Origin: Streptomyces vietnamensis
GTDB lineage: Bacteria; Actinomycetota; Actinomycetes; Streptomycetales; Streptomycetaceae
DNA: 64,000 nucleotides
Direction of reading: 5' to 3'
Assembly: GCF_000830005.1 (NCBI RefSeq)
Contig: NZ_CP010407.1
Coordinates: 2,461,001 to 2,525,000, forward strand
Shown here: positions 25,103-32,488 of the stretch, piece by piece
Numbering within the stretch: the first letter of the stretch is position 1
How the letters are laid out: the number at the start of each line of letters is the position of its first letter
Notes under the pieces: model-generated
Told to the model about the DNA's origin: nothing
Seen by the model: only the letters and a program-made list of their open reading frames with translations
Databases searched by the model: none
Made by a program: the position numbers and the translations under genes

Positions 25103-25310
25103 GGGCGAGGGTCCAGTTCGTGAGGCGGTCCACGATGTCGAGAACCGACCTGCGTGCCCCGGCGGAGATGAACGCGAAGACGACGAACGAGGGGATGAGC
25201 GCCACGATCACGACCAACGCGGGCAGCAGACGGACCACGATGGTGCAGAAGTCCAGCAGGGCGCGGAGGGTCCGGGTCTGAAACAGGAGGTCGATCAAAC
25301 GGTCCAGCAA
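25095..25310 (-). CDS. Small membrane protein, unknown function
   Basis: Seventy-one residues from a TTG at 25310, chosen because GAGGAG lies seven bases upstream; the longer open frame begins 41 codons earlier without a ribosome site. One or two hydrophobic segments (VVRLLPALVVIVALIPSFVV) are flanked by amphipathic basic sequence (LIDLLFQTRTLRALLDF). I do not recognise it. It is cargo of the integrated element. Confidence 0.45.
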   Translation of the reverse strand: MLDRLIDLLFQTRTLRALLDFCTIVVRLLPALVVIVALIPSFVVFAFISAGARRSVLDIVDRLTNWTLARY

Positions 25311-25442
25311 GGTGTACTCCTCGGATACGCGAGCGGGGTCACCTGGTGTCCGACTGAGGGCATACGTCTCCCTCGGACGGTGCCTTGTCAGGGCAACCAA
25401 GCTAATGAAGAACCCCGCTGGCCCGCGTTTCACGAGTCAGCG

Positions 25443-25466
25443 GCAGGTTCGAAACCTGCTGCGCAT
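25443..25466 (+). other. tRNA T-arm-like relic
   Basis: GCAGG, TTCGAAA, CCTGC has the exact geometry and loop consensus of a tRNA T-arm, followed by seven bases that could be half an acceptor stem. No D-arm, anticodon arm or matching 5' acceptor half lies upstream, so this is not a tRNA gene. It could be a leftover attachment core from a tRNA-targeting element, or chance. Confidence 0.25.
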
Positions 25467-25564
25467 CCCTGTCTCCCTGCATATCGACCTACGGCGCCGG
25501 ACAACAGTCCGGCGGGCAGCTGAATTTACTGACCGCCACACTGTCATTCAAGGGCGAATTTTAG

Positions 25565-26682
25565 TCACTGTCTAGAAACGCTCGAAGCTATTGCCTGAGC
25601 TTGAATGCGTGATGCCGGCCAGTCGTCCGTGATCAGGCCGGTGCTGGTCAGGCAGCCGTCGACCAGGTCCGGACGGTACTGGATCTGCTTGAGCCTGCGC
25701 TTGACGGCGCGAGTGATCTGGCCGAGGTCGGCTGCGGCAAGGTTGCCGATGTCGCGTTTGACCAGTGACCAAATGCCCTCTTGCGGGTTCAAGTCCGGTG
25801 CGTAACTCGGAAGTTGGAAGACGGTGAGCCAGTCCGCGTGGTCGGCGATGAATCGGCGCATCGCCTCGACCAGGTGCATGCGCAGGTTGTCCCAGACCAG
25901 CACGATCGGGCCGCCGAGCTGGATGTGCGCTCTGACCAGCAGGTCGCACAGGTCGCGCCAGCCGATGCCCTTCGGCTCGCCCTTGCGGCCCCGGTACTCG
26001 CGGACCGAGTAGAGCGTCCGGGACCGCTTCCCCGGCTTGTAGCAGGTCAGCCCGGCTATGGACACCCGGCCCGAGCCCCGGCCACGGACCCGGACCACTG
26101 GCGTTGAGCCCTTGCGTCCCCAGCTTCTCGCTCGCGGCGGCGTCATCGACTGCCCGGCTTCGTCCTCGAAGACGATCCAGCCGTCACATGCCGCCGCGGT
26201 GCTCTCACCCGCGGCCAGGTCTCCTTCTTCCAGACCTCGACCGCCGCGTCGCCACGCTCGATCGCCCGCCGAGCCGGCTGCTGCCAGGACCAGCCGTGCC
26301 GCTTCAGCAGCAGCCACGTCCCCTCCACGGTGTAGCTCACGTGGAACAGCCGGCCGATCAGCGTCTTGATCCGGGCCAGTGTCCACCGCTGGTCGGCCCA
26401 GCCGTGGACCAGCGGCCCACGCTCCAGTTCCCGTTCCAGCCTCGCGATCTGTGCTTCGCCGAGCCTCGGCCGCCCCGGCGATCCCTTCGACAGGACCCCC
26501 GCTTCACCGCGCTCGCGCCACTGACGGCGCCACCGTTCCACAGACCGCTCACTGACCCGCAGCGTCGCAGCGATGTCCCTGTTCTTCTGCCCGCCTTGGA
26601 AGCGTGTCACGGCCTGCAGCCGGACCCGCTCCCTCGCGGCCCTTCCGATGTCGGTCAACCCGCCGCCCTGCGCGTATCTCAC
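25565..26682 (-). pseudogene. IS630-family transposase, split by a -1 frameshift
   Basis: The N-terminal frame (GTG 26682 to 26143) has the helix-turn-helix QKNRDIAATLRVSERSVERW and a linker to VWKKETWP. The catalytic domain continues in another frame ending at 25565, with the DDE residues in GWIVFEDEAGQSM, LVLVWDNLRMHL and APDLNPQEGIWS. The frames overlap between 26143 and ~26290, and a -1 shift joins them. No canonical A-AAA-AAG slippery site is visible, so a disabling indel is more likely than programmed frameshifting, though the latter occurs in this family. I could not identify terminal inverted repeats or a TA duplication. Confidence 0.75.
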
Positions 26683-26714
26683 AGTTCAGGGCTACCGGAA
26701 CGGACCGACCACCA

Positions 26715-26755
26715 TCAGGCGAACGGTCCGACATCACCCAATCAAGTTCCGTAGC
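26715..26755 (+). repeat. Copy 3 of the element motif, at the truncated integrase start
   Basis: The sequence from TCAGGCGAAC to AAGTTCCGTAGC repeats 25061-25102 in the same orientation. The recognisable integrase reading frame begins immediately after it, so this motif marks the breakpoint where the integrase gene lost its 5' end. Confidence 0.6.
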
Positions 26756-27770
26756 GCCAGCCGGATCACGTTCCGGCAGTACGGCGAGAAGTGGCTCGCC
26801 TCCCAGACCACGGATACGACGACACGCACGACAGTGGGCGTTCACCTTCGGCTGCACGCGTTCCCGTACCTCGGTACTCGGCCGATCGACTCATTCCGCC
26901 CCGAGCACATCCGTGAGTGGCTTGCGGGGTTGGAGAAGTCGCTGCCTGTGTCGTCGTACCGGCGCGTCATCTTCGCCAGCGTCTCGGCCGTCCTCGCCGC
27001 GGCGCGCGGCGGTCGATGACGACCTGCTCGCCAAGAATCCGTGCAAGTCCCGCTCCGTCGGGCCGCCGGCGCTGGTCCCGCCCCGCGTGAAGCCGTGGAC
27101 CGCTGCGCGCGTGTTCGCAGTGCGGTCCGCGCTCCCGAAGCAGTACCAGACGATGGTCCACCTCGGCAGTGGGTGCGGGCTCCGTCAAGGGGAGGTCTTT
27201 GGGCTCGCCGAGGAGCACGTCCGGTTCGACACTGGCTGGCTTCATGTGGCCAATCAGGTGAAGGTGGTCAACGGTCGCCTGATATTCGGCCTGCCGAAGC
27301 GTGGAAAGGAGCGGGACGTCCCCCTCCCCCGCCAGGTCGCCCATGTTCTCCGCGAGCACGCCAAGGAATTCTCGCCGGTTGACGTCTCTCTGCCCTGGCT
27401 GAAGCTCGACGGGCCGCTCGTAACCAAGCGGCTGCTCTTCTCCCTAAAGGGCGGCTGCACCGTACGGCGAACTGACTTCAACACCCGTGCGTGGAAGTCC
27501 GCGCTCGTCCAGGCAGGCGTCATTCCGGAGCCCAAGGAGGGCGAGCGACACCTGGCCGCCCGCGAGCACGGGATGCACGCGCTGCGGCACTTCTACGCTT
27601 CGGTCCTGCTGGACGCCGGCGAGAACATCAAGGCCCTGAGTCACTACCTCGGGCACCCAGACCCGGGCTTCACGCTCCGGGTCTACACCCACCTCATGCC
27701 AAGCAGTGACGCGCGCACACGCAAAGCCGTGGACGCCATCTACACCCTCCACAAGGTACGCAAGGAGTAA
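26756..27770 (+). pseudogene. Tyrosine integrase, 5'-truncated and frameshifted
   Basis: Site-specific recombinase of the Streptomyces integrative-element type. The SAM-like core-binding domain (TFRQYGEKWLASQ to SSYRRVIFASVSAVLAAA) reads in one frame to ~27004. The catalytic domain continues in another frame with GCGLRQGE (Arg I), HALRHF (His-x-x-Arg), HYLGH and VYTHLM (nucleophile Tyr). The break is a 7-bp tandem duplication, CGCGGCG at 26998-27004 and 27005-27011; removing one copy restores a continuous frame through AAAVDDDLLAKNP. The expected ~60-residue N-terminal arm-binding domain is missing. The gene should be non-functional. Confidence 0.88.
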
Positions 27771-28027
27771 TGAAACTTAGTCACAATTAATATTCAATGG
27801 TCAATCAAGGGTCGTCATATCATCGACCAGACAGCCTCACTGACGCCCTGGATTACCATCACCCGAGACAAAGGCGCCCAATTCGACAGAGCCGATCTGC
27901 GGGTGTAGGACGGAAGACGGGAAGGTTGGTTACGCATCTTTCTCCGGCTTGAGTCAAAAGTGCACCTATTGTGCAGACTCGCCGGAGGGTAATGGGGACA
28001 CGCTCCACCAATACGTGGGGAGCAGCA

Positions 28028-28306
28028 ATGCACATCAAGCAGATATTCAGCGTGGTCGTCGGCCTGGCTCTCGCCGCATCCGTGCTGCTGTTCGCACCGA
28101 TGTCACAGGCCGCCACACCGTCAGTGACCGATCCGTGTGCGGGGCAGCCGATTCTCACGAAGATTCACTGCCTCGCCGGTAAGCCGAGCGCCCGTAGCCT
28201 GCTGAACTACTACTGCCAGGTCGCAGTGTCTATCGGGCTCGTCACACACAACAATCCGCAGCTGGAGGCTTACAAGATCTGCAGCAAGATCGTCCCCGTG
28301 AAGTGA
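28028..28306 (+). CDS. Small secreted four-cysteine protein, unknown function
   Basis: Ninety-two residues from the ATG at 28028, with GGGGAG six bases upstream. Residues 1-29 are a clear signal peptide (MHIKQIFSVVVGLALAASVL, then cleavage near SQA-AT). The mature ~63 residues contain four cysteines (DPCAGQ, KIHCLAG, NYYCQVAV, YKICSKI), suggesting two disulfides. I do not recognise the family. It is the best-formed gene in the integrated element, between the dead integrase and the right attachment copy; 27771-28027 upstream is AT-rich and gene-free, perhaps its promoter region. Confidence 0.65.
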   Translation: MHIKQIFSVVVGLALAASVLLFAPMSQAATPSVTDPCAGQPILTKIHCLAGKPSARSLLNYYCQVAVSIGLVTHNNPQLEAYKICSKIVPVK

Positions 28307-28374
28307 ACCGCCACGGCCGGCGGCGCATGCTCAGATCGACAGTCAGCACCTAGCCACTCCCCTCTGAGTCGCCA

Positions 28375-28393
28375 GACGGCCCGCAGACGGCCC
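28375..28393. repeat. Putative integrase arm site, right
   Basis: GACGGCCCGCAGACGGCCC matches the left-end copy at 24488-24506 in 18 of 19 bases and in the same orientation. It lies 87 bases inside the right attachment copy. The rest of 28307-28479 has no gene. Confidence 0.4.
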
Positions 28394-28479
28394 CGCATGA
28401 CGGCGGCCGCATCCGGGTCGGCGTTGCCTCATCGTCGACCCGGACGCTGGCATACGCCAGAACCTATTTTGACCTGCGA

Positions 28480-29847
28480 CTACAGCACCGGCAGGTTCTT
28501 GCGGAGCTCGAAGGCGGTGACCTCGGAGCGGTACTCCTCCCACTCCTGCTTCTTGTTCCGCAGGAAGAAGTCGAAGACGTGCTCGCCGAGCGTCTCCGCC
28601 ACCAGTTCGCTCTTCTCCATCAGGGCGATCGCCTCTCCCAGGTTCTGCGGGAGCGGCTCGATGCCCATCGCGCGGCGCTCCGCGTCGGAGAGGGCCCAGA
28701 CGTCGTCGTCGGCGCCCGCCGGGAGTTCGTAGCCCTCCTCGATGCCCTTGAGGCCGGCGGCGAGGAGGACCGCGTACGTCAGGTACGGGTTGGCGCCCGA
28801 GTCGATGGAGCGGACCTCGACGCGGGAGGAGCCCGTCTTGCCCGGCTTGTACATGGGGACGCGGATGAGCGCGGAGCGGTTGTTGTGGCCCCAGCAGATG
28901 TACGAGGGGGCCTCGCCGCCCGAGCCGGCCGTGCGGGAGGAGCCGCCCCAGATGCGCTTGTACGAGTTGACCCACTGGTTGGTGACGGCGGAGGTCTCGC
29001 CCGCGTGGCGCAGGAGGCCCGCGATGAAGGAGCGGCCCACCTTCGACAGCTGGTACTCGGCGCCCGACTCGTAGAAGGCGTTCCGGTCGCCCTCGAAGAG
29101 CGACAGGTGGGTGTGCATGCCCGAGCCCGGGTAGTCCGAGAACGGCTTCGGCATGAACGTGGCCTGCACGCCCTGCTCGAGCGCCACCTGCTTCATGACC
29201 AGGCGGAAGGTCATGATGTTGTCCGCCGTGGACAGGGCGTCGGCGTAGCGGAGGTCGATCTCCTGCTGGCCGGGCGCGCCCTCGTGGTGGGAGAACTCCA
29301 CCGAGATGCCCATCGACTCCAGCATGGTGATGGCCTGGCGGCGGAAGTCCATGCCGACGTTCTGCGGGGTGTGGTCGAAGTAGCCCGAGTTGTCGGCCGG
29401 GGTGGGCCGGGTGCCGTCGAGCGGCTTGTCCTTCAGGAGGAAGAACTCGATCTCGGGGTGGGTGTAGAAGGTGAAGCCGAGGTCGGAGGTCTTGGCGAGG
29501 GCGCGCTTGAGGACGTACCGCGGGTCGGCGAAGGACGGCGAGCCGTCCGGCATGAGGATGTCGCAGAACATCCGGGCCGTGCCCGGGGCCTCGGCGCGCC
29601 ACGGCAGGATCTGGAAGGTGCCCGGGTCCGGCTTGGCGATCATGTCGGACTCGTAGACGCGGGCGAAGCCCTCGATCGCGGAGCCGTCGAAGCCGATGCC
29701 CTCGTCGAAGGCCTGCTCCAGTTCGGCGGGGGCCACGGCCACCGACTTCAGGAAGCCGAGCACGTCGGTGAACCACAGACGTACGAAGCGGATGTCGCGC
29801 TCCTCGAGCGTACGGAGCACAAATTCCTGCTGCTTGTCCATTTCCAC
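28480..29847 (-). CDS. glnA2: Glutamine synthetase-like gamma-glutamylpolyamine synthetase
   Basis: GSI-family ligase of 455 residues that forms a gamma-glutamyl amide from glutamate, ATP and an amine. By neighbourhood with glnE and sequence type it corresponds to Streptomyces GlnA2, reported as a gamma-glutamylpolyamine synthetase; this rests on memory. Landmarks: GIGFDGSAIEGF, THPEIEFFLL and PGQQEIDLRYAD (metal and glutamate ligands), GMHTHLSLF, and NRSALIRVPMYK (ATP site). GTG 29847 is preferred (GAGG six bases upstream) over ATG 29841 or 29853. Its last 28 codons and most of the stop lie in the 87-bp attachment repeat (28481-28567), so this C-terminus came with the integrated element; coding is unaffected. 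Confidence 0.9.
   Translation of the reverse strand: MEMDKQQEFVLRTLEERDIRFVRLWFTDVLGFLKSVAVAPAELEQAFDEGIGFDGSAIEGFARVYESDMIAKPDPGTFQILPWRAEAPGTARMFCDILMPDGSPSFADPRYVLKRALAKTSDLGFTFYTHPEIEFFLLKDKPLDGTRPTPADNSGYFDHTPQNVGMDFRRQAITMLESMGISVEFSHHEGAPGQQEIDLRYADALSTADNIMTFRLVMKQVALEQGVQATFMPKPFSDYPGSGMHTHLSLFEGDRNAFYESGAEYQLSKVGRSFIAGLLRHAGETSAVTNQWVNSYKRIWGGSSRTAGSGGEAPSYICWGHNNRSALIRVPMYKPGKTGSSRVEVRSIDSGANPYLTYAVLLAAGLKGIEEGYELPAGADDDVWALSDAERRAMGIEPLPQNLGEAIALMEKSELVAETLGEHVFDFFLRNKKQEWEEYRSEVTAFELRKNLPVL
28481..28567. repeat. Right attachment-site copy inside the glnA2 3' end
   Basis: Identical over 87 bases to 24297-24383. It encodes the C-terminal residues of GlnA2 and the last two bases of its complement-strand stop. 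Integration at this point recreates the coding end, so the host keeps a working gene. See the element entry. Confidence 0.88.
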
Positions 29848-30086
29848 ACCCATCCTCGCTGGTCAGGCCGCCTGCTCCCACCGCCTCCGGTACATCGGGG
29901 GGCACCTGAGCATCCCACCACATGGTTTCGCGCACGTTGCACACCCATACTGCCTGCTCGGGTGTGACTCAGGTAACGGGGGAGCGTCCGGATTCGGACG
30001 GCGGGAGGTGCCTCGTTCGCCCGTCCGGCGGTTGCCCTTCGCTACCGAGTGGTACCCCGTTCGGCCCATACGGGCTCCTCTCCCAC

Positions 30087-30092
30087 TACGAT
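30087..30092 (+). promoter_or_regulatory. -10 box (TACGAT) giving a leaderless transcript
   Basis: TACGAT ends eight bases before the ATG at 30101, and no Shine-Dalgarno site is present. The mRNA would start at or beside the start codon. The upstream gap 29848-30086 shows no other gene. Confidence 0.45.
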
Positions 30093-30100
30093 CTGCGCCC

Positions 30101-30508
30101 ATGGGGGCCCCACGGCTCGTACGCCCGTTCCGACACGCGCGTCCCATGGCACTGGCGAGTGCCGTGGCGACGCTCCTCGCCGCGCTCTTCCTCTGTCTGG
30201 GGACGGGGCCGGCGCGGCAGGACGCCCATCACGAGGCGGGTCCGCGGGCGAAGGCCACGACCACCGCCGTCACCGTCGAGGCCACCGCCCTCACCGGCGA
30301 GTACGTCTGCCCGTACGACCGCGGCGGCTGCTCCCTCTTCCCCTCCCTGTCCCCCGCGGTGCTCAGCGCGCCCCCGCTCGACCCCCCGCTCGACGCGGCC
30401 GGCGGGCTCCCGCGTCTCGCGCCGCCCTCCGGTGACGGGCAGGCGCGCCGTTCGGACGCCCGGCCGCGCGCGCCGGGTCTGCACGTCCTTCAAGTTCTCC
30501 GGACATAG
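30101..30508 (+). CDS. Small secreted or membrane-anchored actinobacterial protein
   Basis: Protein of 135 residues. A basic N-terminus and one hydrophobic helix (ALASAVATLLAALFLCLGTG) at ~16-35 suggest export. The mature part has a conserved-looking VCPYDRGGCSLFPSLSPAVL, with a Cys pair, and a C-terminal LHVLQVLRT that I recall from other Streptomyces hypothetical proteins. No Shine-Dalgarno site; leaderless start inferred. It lies 74 bases before the DUF3105 gene and may be co-transcribed. Function unknown. Confidence 0.65.
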   Translation: MGAPRLVRPFRHARPMALASAVATLLAALFLCLGTGPARQDAHHEAGPRAKATTTAVTVEATALTGEYVCPYDRGGCSLFPSLSPAVLSAPPLDPPLDAAGGLPRLAPPSGDGQARRSDARPRAPGLHVLQVLRT

Positions 30509-30582
30509 CGGCGACGGGCGCCCCGCCCCCCGCATGTCCACCCCCGAACTCCACCCCACTCCTGAAGAAGGACGACCTCACC

Positions 30583-31263
30583 ATGGCCGCACCCCGCACC
30601 GCCTCCTCCGCCGACCGCCGCGCCCGAATAGAGGCCGCGCGCCGTGCCGAGCAGGCCCGCGAGCGCCGCAACCGCTTCCTCACCATCGGCATCTCCTCCG
30701 TCGTCGTGCTGAGCCTCGTCGGCTTCGGCACCTTCATCCTGATGAAGGAGTCCGACAAGCGGGACGCGGAGAAGGCCGCCGCCAACGCCCCCATCGCCGC
30801 CGAGAAGTCCTGGGACCCGAAGAAGCTCGGCCGCAACCACGTCCAGACGGCCGTGAAGTACGAGATGGAGCCGCCGGTCGGCGGTGACCACAGCCCGGTC
30901 TGGATGAACTGCGACGGCGTGGTCTACGACAAGAAGATCGCCAACGTGAACGCCGTGCACTCCCTGGAGCACGGCGCCGTCTGGGTGACGTACAACAAGA
31001 AGGCCTCCCAGGCCGATGTGAAGAAGCTGGCCGACAAGGTCAAGAACACCAAGTACTCGCTGATGAGCCCCGTGGACGACCAGGCCGGGGCGATCATGCT
31101 GTCCGCCTGGGGCAAGCAGGTGACCGTGGACGGCGCGAGCGACCCGCGCGTCGACGCCTTCTTCACCAAGTACGTGAACGGCCCGCAGACCCCGGAGCCG
31201 GGCGCGGCCTGCACCGGAGGCCTGGACGCCAGCGGCCAGGGCGGTACGGGGATGGGCCAGTGA
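30583..31263 (+). CDS. DUF3105 membrane-anchored protein
   Basis: Protein of 226 residues with a charged coiled N-terminus (RRARIEAARRAEQARERRNR), one membrane helix at ~34-54 and an extracytoplasmic DUF3105 domain. The domain shows PPVGGDHSPVWMNCDGVVYD and NAVHSLEHGAVWVTY, whose His residues and Cys may bind a metal. The start follows GAAGAAGGACGACCTCACC. The next gene, DUF305, overlaps by four bases (GTGA), and this pair is conserved in actinobacteria as far as I recall. Function not established. Confidence 0.9.
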   Translation: MAAPRTASSADRRARIEAARRAEQARERRNRFLTIGISSVVVLSLVGFGTFILMKESDKRDAEKAAANAPIAAEKSWDPKKLGRNHVQTAVKYEMEPPVGGDHSPVWMNCDGVVYDKKIANVNAVHSLEHGAVWVTYNKKASQADVKKLADKVKNTKYSLMSPVDDQAGAIMLSAWGKQVTVDGASDPRVDAFFTKYVNGPQTPEPGAACTGGLDASGQGGTGMGQ

Positions 31264-31886
31264 AGCTGAACCGTACGCAGGGGGCCGCGGTCGCCGCCGT
31301 CGCCCTCGCGGTGCTGTTCGCCGGGGGCGCGGTCACCGTCGCCTCCGCCGACCGTGACGAGGCCCCGAGCACCCCGGTCTCCTCGTCGGCGGACGCCGGC
31401 TTCGCCCGGGACATGTCCGTGCACCACCAGCAGGCCGTCGAGATGTCGTTCATCGTCCGGGACCGGACGAAGGACGAGGAGGTCCGGCGGCTCGCGTACG
31501 ACATCGCCAACACGCAGGCCAACCAGCGGGGCATGATGCTCGGCTGGCTCGACCTGTGGGGTCTGCCGAAGAACGTGTCCGGGGTCGCGCCGATGGCCTG
31601 GATGGGCATGGGCGACATGGGTTCGATGGACATGGACGGGGCCCTGATGCCGGGCATGGCGACCAATGCGCAGCTGGACGAGTTGCGCAGGGCGAGCGGC
31701 CGGGAGGCCGAGGTCCTGTACCTGAAGCTCATGACCGAGCACCACAGGGGCGGGGTCCACATGGCCGAGGGCTGCGTCCAGAAGTGCTCGGTGGACATCG
31801 AGCGGAACCTGGCGCAGGGCATGGTCGACGCGCAGAAGTCCGAGATGGCGCTGATGGCGGACATGCTGAAGAAGCGCGGGGCCTGA
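31260..31886 (+). CDS. DUF305 secreted His/Met-rich protein
   Basis: Exported or membrane-anchored protein of 208 residues: N-terminal hydrophobic segment (~8-30), then a four-helix DUF305 domain with ferritin-like pattern. Putative metal ligands are in SVHHQQAVEMS and MTEHHRGGVHMAEGC. The middle is Met-rich (WMGMGDMGSMDMDGALMPGM), a pattern seen in copper-handling proteins. The GTG start overlaps the DUF3105 stop (GTGA). Copper handling is inferred, not shown. A strong hairpin follows at 31910-31940. Confidence 0.9.
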   Translation: MKLNRTQGAAVAAVALAVLFAGGAVTVASADRDEAPSTPVSSSADAGFARDMSVHHQQAVEMSFIVRDRTKDEEVRRLAYDIANTQANQRGMMLGWLDLWGLPKNVSGVAPMAWMGMGDMGSMDMDGALMPGMATNAQLDELRRASGREAEVLYLKLMTEHHRGGVHMAEGCVQKCSVDIERNLAQGMVDAQKSEMALMADMLKKRGA

Positions 31887-31909
31887 CACCCCCTGTACGC
31901 AGGGCCTAC

Positions 31910-31940
31910 GGCCCCCGTGACCGCTGCGGTCGCGGGGGCC
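31910..31940 (+). terminator. Hairpin terminator after the DUF305 gene
   Basis: GGCCCCCGTGACCG pairs with CGGTCGCGGGGGCC across CTG with a single G-T pair, giving a 14-bp GC-rich stem 24 bases after the stop codon. No T-run. Confidence 0.65.
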
Positions 31941-32008
31941 GGGTCGTCCGCCGACAATGGGTGGGCTCGGGGATTCGTACGACACGTTCGACGAAAGGTA
32001 CGCACCCC

Positions 32009-32428
32009 ATGACCACGGCGAAGGACATCATGCATCCCGGGGCCCAGTGGATCCCGGCACACGAGACGCTCGACCGTGCCGCGCAGATGATGCGCGACCT
32101 GAACGTGGGCGCACTGCCCATCGCCGACCAGAACGAACGGCTGACCGGCATCATCACGGACCGCGACATCGTCGTCGGCTGTGTGGCCATGGGCCACGAC
32201 CCGTCGGAGGTCACCTGCGGCGAGATGGCGAAGGGCACCCCGCGCTGGATCGAGGCGGACGCGGACGTGGGCGCCGTCCTCGAGGAGATGGAGAGCCACC
32301 AGATCCGGCGGCTGCCGGTCATCGAGGACAAGCGGCTCGTCGGCATGATCAGCGAGGCCGACCTGGCCCAGCACCTCTCCGACGAGCAGCTCAAGGCGTT
32401 CTGCGCGAGCGTGTACGCCGCCTCCTGA
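32009..32428 (+). CDS. CBS-domain pair protein
   Basis: Small cytoplasmic protein of 139 residues made of two CBS motifs (residues ~5-65 and ~72-130), a module that usually binds adenosine nucleotides. Typical segments are IPAHETLDRAAQMMRDLNVG, LTGIITDRDIVV and RRLPVIEDKRLVGMISEADL. The ATG at 32009 has AAAGG 11 bases upstream. Stand-alone CBS pairs in Streptomyces are often stress- or dormancy-related; the partner here is unknown. Confidence 0.93.
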   Translation: MTTAKDIMHPGAQWIPAHETLDRAAQMMRDLNVGALPIADQNERLTGIITDRDIVVGCVAMGHDPSEVTCGEMAKGTPRWIEADADVGAVLEEMESHQIRRLPVIEDKRLVGMISEADLAQHLSDEQLKAFCASVYAAS

Positions 32429-32447
32429 CCGTCAAGCGGGACCTGTG

Positions 32448-32474
32448 CCGCCCGGACGCACCGCGTCCGGGCGG
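32448..32474. terminator. Bidirectional terminator between CBS gene and permease
   Basis: CCGCCCGGACGC and GCGTCCGGGCGG form a perfect 12-bp stem with a three-base loop between two converging genes. Confidence 0.75.
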
Positions 32475-32488
32475 TCGGGGCTGTCGGG

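Larger units (their letters stand above)
24297..28567. mobile_element. Integrative element in the glnA2 3' end, decayed
   Basis: A 4.18-kb unit lies between two identical 87-bp repeats of the glnA2 3' end. It holds a broken tyrosine integrase gene, an IS630-type transposase with a frameshift, two or three small orphan genes and repeated arm-like sequences near both ends (24488-24506 and 28375-28393). Base composition is lower in GC than the flanks, with AT-rich spots near 25540 and 27780. No replication or transfer gene (repSA, traB/FtsK-like) is present, so it is a remnant or a cassette mobilised by another integrase. Integration restores an intact glnA2 reading frame. Confidence 0.8.

Noticed and set aside
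25434..25470. A tRNA gene near 25443
   Set aside because: Only the T-arm fits; there is no D-arm, anticodon stem or complementary acceptor half, so it is at most a relic.
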